This document shows, in pieces, positions 23,125-31,593 of a stretch of DNA of 47,583 bases. Source of the DNA: Actinomycetota bacterium (GTDB taxonomy: Bacteria; Actinomycetota; Thermoleophilia; Solirubrobacterales; Solirubrobacteraceae); assembly GCA_005883215.1 (NCBI GenBank), contig VAYS01000011.1, forward strand, positions 1 to 47,583. Reading direction: 5' to 3'. Each line of letters opens with the position of its first letter. Positions within the stretch are counted from its first letter, which is position 1. The notes beneath the pieces were generated by a model. It worked only from the letters and a program-made list of their open reading frames with translations. It ran no database searches and was not told the origin of the DNA. The translations under genes were made by a program, and so were the position numbers.

Positions 23125-24791
23125 CGGGCCCGCACCCGCCACGCGGTGGCGCAACCGAAGCTCCGGGGGGGGTAGGTCACCGACGCCAGGGTGGCGCGGA
23201 TGTCGGCGCGTCCGTGGCAGTCGGAGAACACGAAGCGCGCCCCCGACCGGCGCACCAGCGCCGCTGCCGCGGCGGGGTCGAGCCGCCCCCCGAACAGATC
23301 CTCGGTGGCCTGCTCTCGCCGGCGGAAGTCCGGGGTCCACGAGCCCGCCCCGACCCAGGTGGCGCGACCCGTGTAGGCAGGGATCAGCAGCCCGCTGTAT
23401 ACCGGGGCGAGGACGCCGCCTCGCCCGGGCTGGCGCTCCACCCAGCGCAGGGCATCGCGCTCTCCGGCGGTGAGGAAGAACGGCTGGCGCCCGGCGTTGA
23501 CCGCGGCGCGCAGCTGGTCGACGCGGTAGGCGGTTCCGGGCACGATCAGGACGATCAGGGCCAGGGCGATCGCCGTGGCGGGCAGGCGCAACGGCTTGAC
23601 ACCCTGAACGGCGAGTACGGCCAGCGGCACCCCCAGGCCCTGAAACGCATGGAAGGGAAACGTGCCCACGGGTTGATAGAAGATCGCCAGGGCGGCGAGC
23701 GGCCAGATCCGCAACGCGACCGCGCCGAAGTCGGGGACCGGACGACGATAGGCGAGCAGGGCGGGCAGCCCGAGAGGCGCGAGCCCGAGCACGGTCACGT
23801 ACCAGGGCCATCGGGGAAACGCGTTCGCCCGCGACGCCAGCTCCCACGCCGCGTCGGTCCGGGAGAGCACCCAGTAGTAGACGAGCGGTAGGGCGGTCGC
23901 CGCCAGCACCGGCAGCACGTCGGCGATCGCGCGCGCCGCCCGCTGCCGCCCCGCCCGGTGCGCCCACCCGGCCCCCCCGCCGCGCTCACGGCTAGGCGGA
24001 CCCGGGGCCCCGGCGGCCGAGCGGGCCAGCGCTATCGCCTCGGCCCCCACCAGCACGAGCGCGAAGGTGGCGCCCTGCCATGGCTGGAGCCAGGAAGCGG
24101 CCGCCCCCGCCACTGCTGCGCCCGCCAGCGCCCGGCGCCGTCCGCCGCCCCGGCCGCGCTCGTAGGCGAGCAGGCCGAGCGGGAGCGCTGCGACGGCCAG
24201 CGCGGTGAACAAATAGCCCCACAGCCACGTCCCGGGCCACAGCTCGCCGCCCACGAAGTCGAAGTTGAACTTCGTGTGCTCGGTCCCCAGTCCGCCCCAA
24301 CCGACCAGCGCCGAGATCGGCGAGCACGCGAACAGGGCCAACACGATCGCCGTGCGGCGCTCGGCGGCGGTGGCCAGGAACCGGTGCGAGTAGCGGCGCA
24401 CGGCGACGAACAGCGCCACCACGGCGACCGGCTTCCACACGTCGTAGGAGGCGACCACCCCCAGGCCCAGGCGATGCAGGAGGCCCGACACCAGCACCCC
24501 GGGATGCACGAAGTCGTGCCCAGAGGGCGCGAGGTCGTACAGGTTGGCCACCGCCAGGTGGCCGCCTGCCTGGCGGAGCCAGTTGAGGTACTGGAGCGGA
24601 TCGGTGACCAGGAAGCCGTCCCCGCCGGTGACGATTCCACCCTTGGTCCACACGCGCACCAGCAGCCCGGCCAGGGGGGCACAGGCCAGCGCCAGCAGCG
24701 CCCCCAGGCAGGCCAGCTCGCCGCGATCGCGCCGACCCAGGCCGGCGGCGCGAGCCGGCGCGGGGCTCGCCGCCACCGCAGCCGAGCTCAT
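23121..24791 (-). CDS. Large multi-pass membrane protein, GT-C-like, paralogue of the 31594-33246 gene
   Basis: 556 residues and about 11-12 helices. Shared with its paralogue: LVTDPLQYLNWLR, the YDLAPSGHDFVHPG motif, DVWKPVAV, SWLQPWQGATFA, WPLAALAIFYQPVGTFPFHA and a C-terminal FGCATAWRVR. The acidic D-x-x-QY motif after helix 1 resembles the lumenal catalytic Asp region of GT-C glycosyltransferases, so a polyprenyl-phosphate-sugar-dependent transferase is likely. No named family is recognised. Its stop overlaps the ligase start (GTGA). Confidence 0.7.
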   Translation of the reverse strand: MSSAAVAASPAPARAAGLGRRDRGELACLGALLALACAPLAGLLVRVWTKGGIVTGGDGFLVTDPLQYLNWLRQAGGHLAVANLYDLAPSGHDFVHPGVLVSGLLHRLGLGVVASYDVWKPVAVVALFVAVRRYSHRFLATAAERRTAIVLALFACSPISALVGWGGLGTEHTKFNFDFVGGELWPGTWLWGYLFTALAVAALPLGLLAYERGRGGGRRRALAGAAVAGAAASWLQPWQGATFALVLVGAEAIALARSAAGAPGPPSRERGGGAGWAHRAGRQRAARAIADVLPVLAATALPLVYYWVLSRTDAAWELASRANAFPRWPWYVTVLGLAPLGLPALLAYRRPVPDFGAVALRIWPLAALAIFYQPVGTFPFHAFQGLGVPLAVLAVQGVKPLRLPATAIALALIVLIVPGTAYRVDQLRAAVNAGRQPFFLTAGERDALRWVERQPGRGGVLAPVYSGLLIPAYTGRATWVGAGSWTPDFRRREQATEDLFGGRLDPAAAAALVRRSGARFVFSDCHGRADIRATLASVTYPPRSFGCATAWRVRAR

Positions 24792-24833
24792 CGGTGCCGG
24801 CCGGCCGGGCTCATCGCCGGCGCGTGACGCGCG

Positions 24834-25628
24834 TCATGAACGGCTGTCGGCTGAGGCCGCCGCGCGGGCGCGCACGGCGATGGCCTCCTCCGATGCGCAC
24901 TCGCGCCGCACCCGTCGGCGGGCGGCCCACAGGTCTCGCACCACCGGCCAGAGGACCCGGCCCATGACCAGGCGCGAGCCCTCGCGGTCGGTCCATTCGA
25001 TCCCTACCTCGCGCAGGGTGAAGCCCAGGCCACGGGCGAGCGCCAGCGCCTCGGCGTCAAACGTCCAGCCTTGAAGCGACACGCGCGAGAACGTCGCTTC
25101 GGCCGCCGCGCCGCGCCACAGCTTGAATCCGCAGAACAGGTCCCGGGTGCGCTCGCGCAAGACGAGCCGGCACAGGTACACGAACGAGTGGCCGACGACG
25201 CGGCGGACCAGCGTCTGGCGGCGGCCCAGCCTCGCGCCGGCGGCCAGTCGCGAGCCGACCGCGACGTCGGCGCCGGCCTCGATCTGCGCGACCAGCGCGG
25301 GCAGGGACGGCAGGGACGGGTAGCAGTCGGCGTCGCAGTGGAGGCGCAGCTCGCCCCGGGCGGCGAGCATCCCTCGCCGCACCGAGTAGCCCTTGCCTCG
25401 GTTGGTCTCGTTGCTGAGCAGCCGCACGCTGGCGCCGTCGACGACGGGGGCCAGGCGGTCGGCGGTGGCGTCCTCGCTGGCGTTGTCGACCACCAGGACC
25501 TCGTACGGCCGGCCGCGGGATCGCAGCCAGTCGCGCAGCGTGGTGACGGCCTCCACGATCGTCGCCTGCTCGTTATAGGCAGGTACGACCACGGAGAGCC
25601 AGGGCGTAGGCACGCCGGGGGTCGGCAC
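24834..25628 (-). CDS. Glycosyltransferase family 2 (dolichyl-phosphate-glucose synthase-like)
   Basis: 264 residues from GTG at 25628. LSVVVPAYNEQATI (GT-A opening), VLVVDNASEDAT, NRGKGYSVRRGM (typical of polyprenyl-phosphate glycosyltransferases), a DxD-type motif in LHCDADCYPS and FDAEALALA. It probably makes a polyprenyl-phosphate sugar at the inner face of the membrane, a donor suited to the GT-C protein encoded next. The Cys residues around the DxD motif are unusual. The start is supported by TAGAAT 6 nt upstream. Confidence 0.85.
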   Translation of the reverse strand: MPTPGVPTPWLSVVVPAYNEQATIVEAVTTLRDWLRSRGRPYEVLVVDNASEDATADRLAPVVDGASVRLLSNETNRGKGYSVRRGMLAARGELRLHCDADCYPSLPSLPALVAQIEAGADVAVGSRLAAGARLGRRQTLVRRVVGHSFVYLCRLVLRERTRDLFCGFKLWRGAAAEATFSRVSLQGWTFDAEALALARGLGFTLREVGIEWTDREGSRLVMGRVLWPVVRDLWAARRRVRRECASEEAIAVRARAAASADSRS

Positions 25629-25634
25629 TCCGCG

Positions 25635-25640
25635 ATTCTA
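25635..25640 (-). promoter_or_regulatory. -10 element of the GT2/GT-C/ligase operon, leaderless arrangement
   Basis: TAGAAT on the minus strand, 6 nt before GTG at 25628, the same hexamer as at uvrA. No SD. Confidence 0.5.
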
Positions 25641-25729
25641 GGGGCGCGGGTCATGCCCCGGCTGGCCCCGCGGCCACGGCGGAGGCCAGCGGCCCGGCCA
25701 CCCCCCGTCCGGCGCGGCTGGACGGCGGA

Positions 25730-25735
25730 TAAGCT
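25730..25735 (+). promoter_or_regulatory. -10 element of the methyltransferase-GT2 gene
   Basis: TAAGCT, 9 nt before ATG at 25745; no SD. Divergent with the TAGAAT promoter about 95 bp away. Confidence 0.35.
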
Positions 25736-25744
25736 GCGCGCCGA

Positions 25745-27472
25745 ATGAGCCGATCTGCCTGCGGAATCTGCGCCGGCTCGCTCGAGCTGCGGTTCCCGGG
25801 CAAGGCACAGGCCCCGACCGCCGAGCTGCTGTCCCCCAGCAACCACCGCCCCGGCCTGCACAGCGGGTTCTATCGCTGCCGGGAATGCGGGACCGTTCAG
25901 CAGGTCGCGGCTCCCGGCGGGCCCGAGCTGCGCGGCCTGTATGAGCAGATGCGCGACGAGGAGTACCTCGCCGAGGAGGCCGGGCGTCGCGCCACCGCCC
26001 GCCGCCTGCTCGACCTGATCGCCCGCCAGGTGGCTTCCGGGCGCCTGCTCGACGTGGGCTGCGGGCACGGCTTGCTGCTCGACGAGGCCCGCGCCCGCGG
26101 CTACGAGACGATCGGGCTCGAGCTATCCCGCGCCGCGGCCACCCACGCCCGCGACCGGCTTGGTCTCGACGTCCGGGCGACCTCCCTCGAGGAAGCCGAG
26201 CTCGATCCCGGCAGCCTCGACGCGATCGTCTTGGCCGACGTGCTCGAGCACCTCGACGACCCCCCGGCGGCCATCGAGCGCTGCCGGAAGCTGCTGGCCG
26301 ACGGCGGCGCGCTGTGCCTGGTCACCCCCGATCCCGCGTCGCCGACCGCCCGGCTGGCGGGCGCGCGCTGGTGGGGCTACCTCCCGGCCCATACCTTCCT
26401 GCTGCCTCGGCGCACGCTGCACGAGGTGGTGAGCGCCACCGGGCTGATCGTCTCGGCGGACGTCCCCTTCGTGCGCACCTTTTCGGCCCCCTACTGGGTC
26501 GCCGGCCTCGCCCAGCGCGGCGGTCCGATCGGCGCCGTGGCCGGCGCCGCCGCGCGCCTGTCGCCTTCGCGGGCCTCGATCTCGCTGTCGCTGGGAGACG
26601 AGCGCGTGCTGCTCGCCCACCGGGTGGGGGTCCGTCGACCGCGGCGGCCCATCCTGCGCCCGCGCGGGACGCCGCACAGCGTGCACGTCGTGCTGCCCGC
26701 CTACCGGGCGGCCGACACGATCCCCGCCGTGGCCTCCGAGCTGCCCCGCGACGCGGCCGACCGCGCGCTGCTGGTCGACGACGCCAGCCCCGACGGCACC
26801 GTCGAGGTGGCGCTCGAGAGCGGCTTCGACGTGCTCGTGCACCCGGCCAACCGGGGCTACGGCGCCAATCAGAAGACCTGCTATACCGACGCGGCGCTGT
26901 CCGGGGCCGACGTCGTCGTGATGGTCCACGCCGACAACCAGTACGACCCCGCGCTCAGCGCGCGCATGGTCGAGCCGATCCTGGACGGCCGGGCCGACGT
27001 GGTGATCGGCTCGCGGCTGCTTGAGGACGAGACGATCGCCGGGGGGATGCCGCGCTGGAAGTGGCTCGGCAACCGCCTCCTCACCCAGATCGAGAACCGC
27101 GCCTTCGGCTGCTCGTTCAGCGAATACCACACCGGCTATCGCGCCTTCTCGGTGCCCTTCCTGCGCTCGATCCCGTTCCTGCGCAACTCCGACGGGTTCG
27201 TCTTCGACCAGGAGATCTTCGCCCAAATGATCGCCCGCCGAGCGCGCATCGTCGAGCTGGCCATCCCCACCCGCTACTTCCTCGAGGCATCCTCGGTCGG
27301 GATCTGCGACAGCGTCGAGTACGGCCTGCGCACCCTGGTGGTGCTGGCCCGGTTCCGCCTCGATCACCGGTTGAGGCGCTGGCCCCTGCTACGCCGGCCC
27401 GCCGTGTCCCTGCGCGCCCGGGCGCAGGACGCCCAGCCAGCCGCCGCCGTCGGGCCCGGCGTCCCCACCTGA
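25745..27472 (+). CDS. Fusion of zinc-ribbon SAM methyltransferase and GT2 glycosyltransferase
   Basis: 575 residues in two enzymes. Part 1 (about 1-300): zinc-ribbon-like Cys pairs C6-x2-C9 and C45-x2-C48, then a class I methyltransferase with LLDVGCGHGLL (101-111), IGLELS and VLADVLEHLDDP. Part 2 (about 312-560): GT2 fold with HVVLPAYRAADTI, LLVDDASPDGT, NRGYGANQKT and MVHADNQYDP as the metal-binding region. Such methyltransferases often act on sugars, and the GT2 half resembles polyprenyl-phosphate sugar transferases. The fusion implies that the two steps are coupled on one glycan. It heads the plus-strand polysaccharide operon. A misassembly is unlikely, since the frame is continuous and both halves are intact. 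Confidence 0.85.
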   Translation: MSRSACGICAGSLELRFPGKAQAPTAELLSPSNHRPGLHSGFYRCRECGTVQQVAAPGGPELRGLYEQMRDEEYLAEEAGRRATARRLLDLIARQVASGRLLDVGCGHGLLLDEARARGYETIGLELSRAAATHARDRLGLDVRATSLEEAELDPGSLDAIVLADVLEHLDDPPAAIERCRKLLADGGALCLVTPDPASPTARLAGARWWGYLPAHTFLLPRRTLHEVVSATGLIVSADVPFVRTFSAPYWVAGLAQRGGPIGAVAGAAARLSPSRASISLSLGDERVLLAHRVGVRRPRRPILRPRGTPHSVHVVLPAYRAADTIPAVASELPRDAADRALLVDDASPDGTVEVALESGFDVLVHPANRGYGANQKTCYTDAALSGADVVVMVHADNQYDPALSARMVEPILDGRADVVIGSRLLEDETIAGGMPRWKWLGNRLLTQIENRAFGCSFSEYHTGYRAFSVPFLRSIPFLRNSDGFVFDQEIFAQMIARRARIVELAIPTRYFLEASSVGICDSVEYGLRTLVVLARFRLDHRLRRWPLLRRPAVSLRARAQDAQPAAAVGPGVPT

Positions 27473-27487
27473 GCGGCCCCCGCTCGC

Positions 27488-28768
27488 ATGGCTTCGCGCG
27501 ACCGCCGCTTCCCCCTGTTCGACGCGATGCGAGCGCTCGCCGCGCTCAGCATCTTCGCCTACCACTGCGCCTACCAGCTGCACGGGTTCTCCGGCCCCGC
27601 CGGGCGCTACCTGGCCCAGCTGAACATCGGGGTCCCGGTGTTCTTCCTGATCTCGGGGTTCCTGCTCTACCGGCCGTTCGTCCGGGCGCGCCGAGACCAC
27701 GACCGCCGCCCCAGCCTGCGCGCCTACGCCGTGCGGCGGGCGGCCCGGATCGTCCCCACCTACTGGGTGGCCCTGCCGATCATCGCCGTTTGGCTGGGGC
27801 TGAGCGCCCAGGTGTTCACCCCGGAGGGAGTGCTCACCAACTTCGGCTTCGGCCAGCTGTATCGGTCCAGCACGCTTACCGGTGGCGTGGGCCAGGCGTG
27901 GACGCTCGACATCGAGGTCACCTTCTATGCCCTGCTGCCGCTGGTGGCCGTGCTCGTGCGCCGGGTCGCCGCGCGCCGCGGCTCGTTGCTGTCGAGCGAG
28001 TTGGCGATGTGCGGCGCGCTGTTCGCCGCCGGCGTCGGCTGGCAGGTCCTCATCACCCAGACCATCGGCCCGGCCCAGGCCTCGTTCTTTCCCCTGCTGC
28101 TCGCGCTGCCCGGATGGCTGGACCACTTTGCCATCGGCATGGCCCTGGCGGTGCTCAGCGTCGCCCGGGAGGGCCGTGGCCTCCCCGCTCCCGGGCGCCT
28201 CCTGCAACGCCAGCCCTGGCTGTGGTGGCTGGGCGCGGCGGCCGCGTATTACGGGGCGGCGCGCCCCGGAGTCCTGGGCCACGGCCGCACGCTTCCCCTG
28301 CTCGGAGTGCACGAGCTCCGGCTGGCCGCGGCGGCGTGCATCCTGGCCCCGGCGCTGGGGGTGACCGCGCGCCCCCACCCGTTCCAGCGCGCCCTGGGGT
28401 GGCGGCCGCTTCTGTGGGTGGGGCAGGTCTCATACGGGCTCTACCTCTGGCACCTGGTGATGGTCCGCAAGCTCGACGACGCCGGCCTGCCCCAGGCGAT
28501 CGGACGCCCCACCTACATCGCGGCCGCGCTGGCGGCCGCCCTCGCCGCCGCCGCCGCCAGCTTCTATCTGGTCGAGCGCCCGATCCTGCGCCTGGCCCAC
28601 CGACGCACCCGCACCGGAGCACCCCGCGCCCCCGGCGCCGGCGCCGGCGCCGGCGCCGCGGATCCCTCTGCCACCGCCGCCGACCTCGGCGACGACCACG
28701 CGCCCGTGCCACCGGGCACCGGTTCTGCCGCCCCGGCCTCGCCGGCGCTTCCGGGGGCCGACGGCTGA
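27488..28768 (+). CDS. Acyltransferase family 3 (OafA/YrhL-like)
   Basis: 426 residues and about 10 helices. Signature elements: FDAMRALAALSIFAYHC with the essential His, FFLISGFLLYRPF, RRAARIVPTYW and LDIEVTFYALLP. Near the end, SYGLYLWHLVMVRK. It O-acylates, typically acetylates, surface sugars at the membrane. The C-terminal about 60 residues are Ala/Gly/Pro-rich and include an AGAGAG stretch encoded by a perfect GGCGCC array. It lies 15 nt after the fusion gene. Confidence 0.88.
   Translation: MASRDRRFPLFDAMRALAALSIFAYHCAYQLHGFSGPAGRYLAQLNIGVPVFFLISGFLLYRPFVRARRDHDRRPSLRAYAVRRAARIVPTYWVALPIIAVWLGLSAQVFTPEGVLTNFGFGQLYRSSTLTGGVGQAWTLDIEVTFYALLPLVAVLVRRVAARRGSLLSSELAMCGALFAAGVGWQVLITQTIGPAQASFFPLLLALPGWLDHFAIGMALAVLSVAREGRGLPAPGRLLQRQPWLWWLGAAAAYYGAARPGVLGHGRTLPLLGVHELRLAAAACILAPALGVTARPHPFQRALGWRPLLWVGQVSYGLYLWHLVMVRKLDDAGLPQAIGRPTYIAAALAAALAAAAASFYLVERPILRLAHRRTRTGAPRAPGAGAGAGAADPSATAADLGDDHAPVPPGTGSAAPASPALPGADG
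28633..28658. repeat. 26-bp perfect palindrome of four GGCGCC units
   Basis: C(GGCGCC)4G is self-complementary as a whole and each unit is itself a palindrome. It lies in the low-complexity tail of the acyltransferase gene. It may form cruciforms or slip in 6-bp (two-codon) steps, which would keep the frame. Confidence 0.85.
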
Positions 28769-30204
28769 GCGCGCCGCCAGCGCAGTCGCTGGCGCGGCGG
28801 GTCGCCCTGAACACCGCCGTCCAGCTCGCCGGCCGCGCGCTCCTGCTCGCGTTCGGGCTGGCCTCGGTGGCGATCCTCACCCGTTACCTGGGCGCTCGCC
28901 GCTACGGCCAGTACGGCCTAGCGTTCTCCTACACCCAGCTGTTCGGCGTGCTCGCCGACGTCGGCATGTTCACCGTGATGGTGCGCGAGCTGAGCAAGGC
29001 TCCCGAGCGCACGGAGGAGCTGGTCGGCAACGCGTTCACCCTGCGCCTCGCGCTGTCGGTGGTGGCGGTGGCGCTGGCGGTAGGGGTCTCGCTCGCCCTC
29101 CCCTACACGGGAAGCGTGCGGATCGCGATCCTGATCGCCGGCCTAGCCCTGTGCCTGGACCTGCTCGTCGGCTCGCTAACCGCCGTCTTCCAGGCTCGGC
29201 TGCTGATGGGCTATGCGGTGATCGCCCAGGTCCTGGGGCGTGTGCTGGCGCTCGGCGCCGTGGGCGCGGTGGCGGCGCTGGGGCTCGGGCTCTACGGCGC
29301 GGTGGCCACCGCCTCGCTCGGCGCGGCGGCGACGCTGGCGATCAGCGGTGGCCTGGCGCGACGGCTGACCCGCGTGCGCCCCCGCTTCGAGCGGCGGGTT
29401 TGGCGGCAGCTGCTGGTCGCCAGCGCCGTGCTCGGCCTGGCGCTCGCCATCAACCAGGTCTATCTGCGGGCGGACACCCTGATCATCTCGCTCTACCGCA
29501 GCTACCGCGAGGTCGGGCTCTACGCGGTCGGCTACCGGATCGCCGATCTCGTCGTGGCCGTCCCCGCCGTGTTCCTGGCCTCGGTGTTCCCGATCATCTC
29601 CCGATACGTGGCCGCCGAGGAGCCCCGCCTGGGCCAGGTCATCCAGCTGGTGGCCGACGCGTTCATGATCCTCGGCGCGGCGATCGCAACCGGCGGCGCG
29701 CTCCTCGCCCGTCCGCTCATCAAGCTCGCCGCGGGGTCGGCGTTCGCCGACTCCGACGCCGTGGCCTCGCTGGCGCTCCTGCTCGGCGCCGGCGCGCTGG
29801 TGTCGCTCAACGGGCTGTTCGGATTCGCGCTGATCGCCAAGGCCCGCCAGGCCCAAGCGCTGTGGCTCAACGTCGGCGCCCTGGCGCTGAACCTGTCGCT
29901 GAACTTCATCCTCGTGCCCAGCCTGGGCATCGTCGCCGCGGCGGCCACCACGTTGGCCGGAGAGGTGCTCATACTCGGCGGCTCGTTCTTGCTCATGCGC
30001 CGGCACTTCGGCTTCTTCATCCACTTCCGGATCCTCCCCCGCGCCCTGCTCGCGGCGGTGGCGATGGGAGCGGCGCTGTGGCCCCTGCGCCACGGGCCGG
30101 CGATCCCCCTGACCGCGCTCGGCGCAGCGGTCTATCTCGCGGTGCTCTGGGCGGTCGGCGGGATCGATCGCGACGTGCTCCGCCGGCTACGCGTCCCGGC
30201 CTGA
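28765..30204 (+). CDS. Wzx-like polysaccharide flippase, apparent CTG start
   Basis: About 479 residues and about 12-14 helices: MATE/MOP-type polysaccharide exporter with ALNTAVQLAGRALLLAFGLA as helix 1, TRYLGARRYGQYGLAFSY, an early LADVGMFTVMVREL and AINQVYLRADTLIISLYRS. It flips lipid-linked repeat units. No ATG, GTG or TTG lies between the upstream stop and helix 1; the first in-frame GTG (28867) would remove that helix. A CTG at 28765 sits in a CTGA overlap with the acyltransferase stop, after GGGGG, and is the most economical start. Automatic tools will probably start it elsewhere. Confidence 0.8.
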   Translation: MSAPPAQSLARRVALNTAVQLAGRALLLAFGLASVAILTRYLGARRYGQYGLAFSYTQLFGVLADVGMFTVMVRELSKAPERTEELVGNAFTLRLALSVVAVALAVGVSLALPYTGSVRIAILIAGLALCLDLLVGSLTAVFQARLLMGYAVIAQVLGRVLALGAVGAVAALGLGLYGAVATASLGAAATLAISGGLARRLTRVRPRFERRVWRQLLVASAVLGLALAINQVYLRADTLIISLYRSYREVGLYAVGYRIADLVVAVPAVFLASVFPIISRYVAAEEPRLGQVIQLVADAFMILGAAIATGGALLARPLIKLAAGSAFADSDAVASLALLLGAGALVSLNGLFGFALIAKARQAQALWLNVGALALNLSLNFILVPSLGIVAAAATTLAGEVLILGGSFLLMRRHFGFFIHFRILPRALLAAVAMGAALWPLRHGPAIPLTALGAAVYLAVLWAVGGIDRDVLRRLRVPA

Positions 30205-31562
30205 TGGCCATCCGGGTCCTGATGGTGAGCGCCGAGCCGGTGGGCGCCCAGATGGCCGGGCCGGCGATCCGGGCGCTGGAGCTCGCGCGCGCCCTGGCCG
30301 CCAGCTGTCAGGTGACGCTCGCCGCCCCCGCCCCGAGCGAGGTCGACGATCCGAGGATCGAACTGGTGCAGGCCGGCTTTGAGGACTTCGGGCCCCTGCG
30401 CGAGGCGATCCGCGGCGCCCAGGTGGTCGTCGCCCAGCAGCTGCCCACCCGGTTGCTCGGCCAGATCGCCGGCACCGACGTCCGGCTGGTGGCCGACCTG
30501 TACAACACCAACACGGTCGAGGTGCTCGAGTACGGCCGCGATCAGGATCGTGCCGGGCGCCGGAGCCTGCAGCGCCTGGTCGCGCTGCGGGCCATCGCCC
30601 ACGCCGGCGCGGCCGACTTCATCCTCTGCGCCAGCGAGCGCCAGCGCGACCTGTGGCTGGGCACGCTGGCCGGCAGCGACCTGCTGTCGCTCGCCGACTA
30701 CGACGCCGACCCCAGCCTGCGCCGCGTGATCGACGTCGTGCCGTTCGGGCTGCCGCTCGAGCCGCCGCGGCCCGGGCCCCCGGCGATCAAGGGCGTATGG
30801 CCGGGCATCGAGGCCGAGGACCGCGTTCTGCTGTGGGGGGGCGGGGTGTGGAACTGGCTCGATCCGTTCACCGCCATCGACGCCGCCCGGCGGCTCGCCG
30901 ATGCCCGTCCCCCCGTCCACCTCCTGTTCCTGGGCATGCGGCGCCCCGGGCCCGAGCCGGGCCACGCCACCGCCGCGGCGGCCCGCGCGCGGCGCGTGGC
31001 CGGCGAGCTGGGGCTCGCCGGGCGTCGCGTGCACTTCAACGAGGACTGGGTTCCCTACCGGGAGCGCGGCCGCTGGCTGCTGGAGGCCGACCTGGGGGTG
31101 AGCGCGCACCTCGATCACCTGGAGGCCCGCTTCTCGTTTCGCACCCGCATGCTCGACTACCTGTGGGCGTCGCTGCCGGTGGTGTGCACGGGCGGCGACG
31201 CGCTCGGGGATCTCGTCGAGCGCCGCGGCCTGGGCCTGACGGTCGCCCCCGGCGACGGGGAGGGGTTCGCCGCGGCGTGCTCGGCCCTGCTCGAGGACAC
31301 CGAGCGCCGCGAGCAGGTCGGTCGGGCGGCGGGACAGGCCGCCCAGGAGCTCACCTGGGCCCGGGTGGCCGAACCGCTGATCGGCTACTGCCAGAGGGCG
31401 CCCGAGCTGCCCCGCCGCGCCCGGCACCGGGGCAAGGTCACCACCGCCACCCTGGCCCAGTACCCCGACATGCTCAGAGAAGCCTACGGCCAGGGCGGTG
31501 CCCGCCGCGTCGCCGATCGCCTCGTGCGCAACCTCGCCCGGCGCCTGGGCCGCGACGGATGA
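30204..31562 (+). CDS. GT-B glycosyltransferase (family 4-like)
   Basis: 452 residues from ATG overlapping the flippase stop by one base (TGATG). N-terminal domain with MVSAEPVGAQMAGPAIRALELARAL; middle LLWGGGVWNWLDPFTAID, marking the start of the C-terminal donor-binding domain; then HFNEDWVPYRERG and EADLGVSAHLDHLEARFSFR followed by TRMLDYLWASLPVV. This pattern is typical of a GT4-like subfamily in actinobacterial surface-glycan clusters. It acts at the cytoplasmic face; sugar specificity unknown. Confidence 0.85.
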   Translation: MAIRVLMVSAEPVGAQMAGPAIRALELARALAASCQVTLAAPAPSEVDDPRIELVQAGFEDFGPLREAIRGAQVVVAQQLPTRLLGQIAGTDVRLVADLYNTNTVEVLEYGRDQDRAGRRSLQRLVALRAIAHAGAADFILCASERQRDLWLGTLAGSDLLSLADYDADPSLRRVIDVVPFGLPLEPPRPGPPAIKGVWPGIEAEDRVLLWGGGVWNWLDPFTAIDAARRLADARPPVHLLFLGMRRPGPEPGHATAAAARARRVAGELGLAGRRVHFNEDWVPYRERGRWLLEADLGVSAHLDHLEARFSFRTRMLDYLWASLPVVCTGGDALGDLVERRGLGLTVAPGDGEGFAAACSALLEDTERREQVGRAAGQAAQELTWARVAEPLIGYCQRAPELPRRARHRGKVTTATLAQYPDMLREAYGQGGARRVADRLVRNLARRLGRDG

Positions 31563-31593
31563 GCGGCGCGATCCCGAGCTCTACGGTGCGCGC

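Noticed and set aside
27061..28764. Very long plus-strand open frame running into the flippase
   Set aside because: Its first half is Arg/Pro-rich shadow sequence of the fusion and acyltransferase genes; only the part from 28765 is homologous to flippases.
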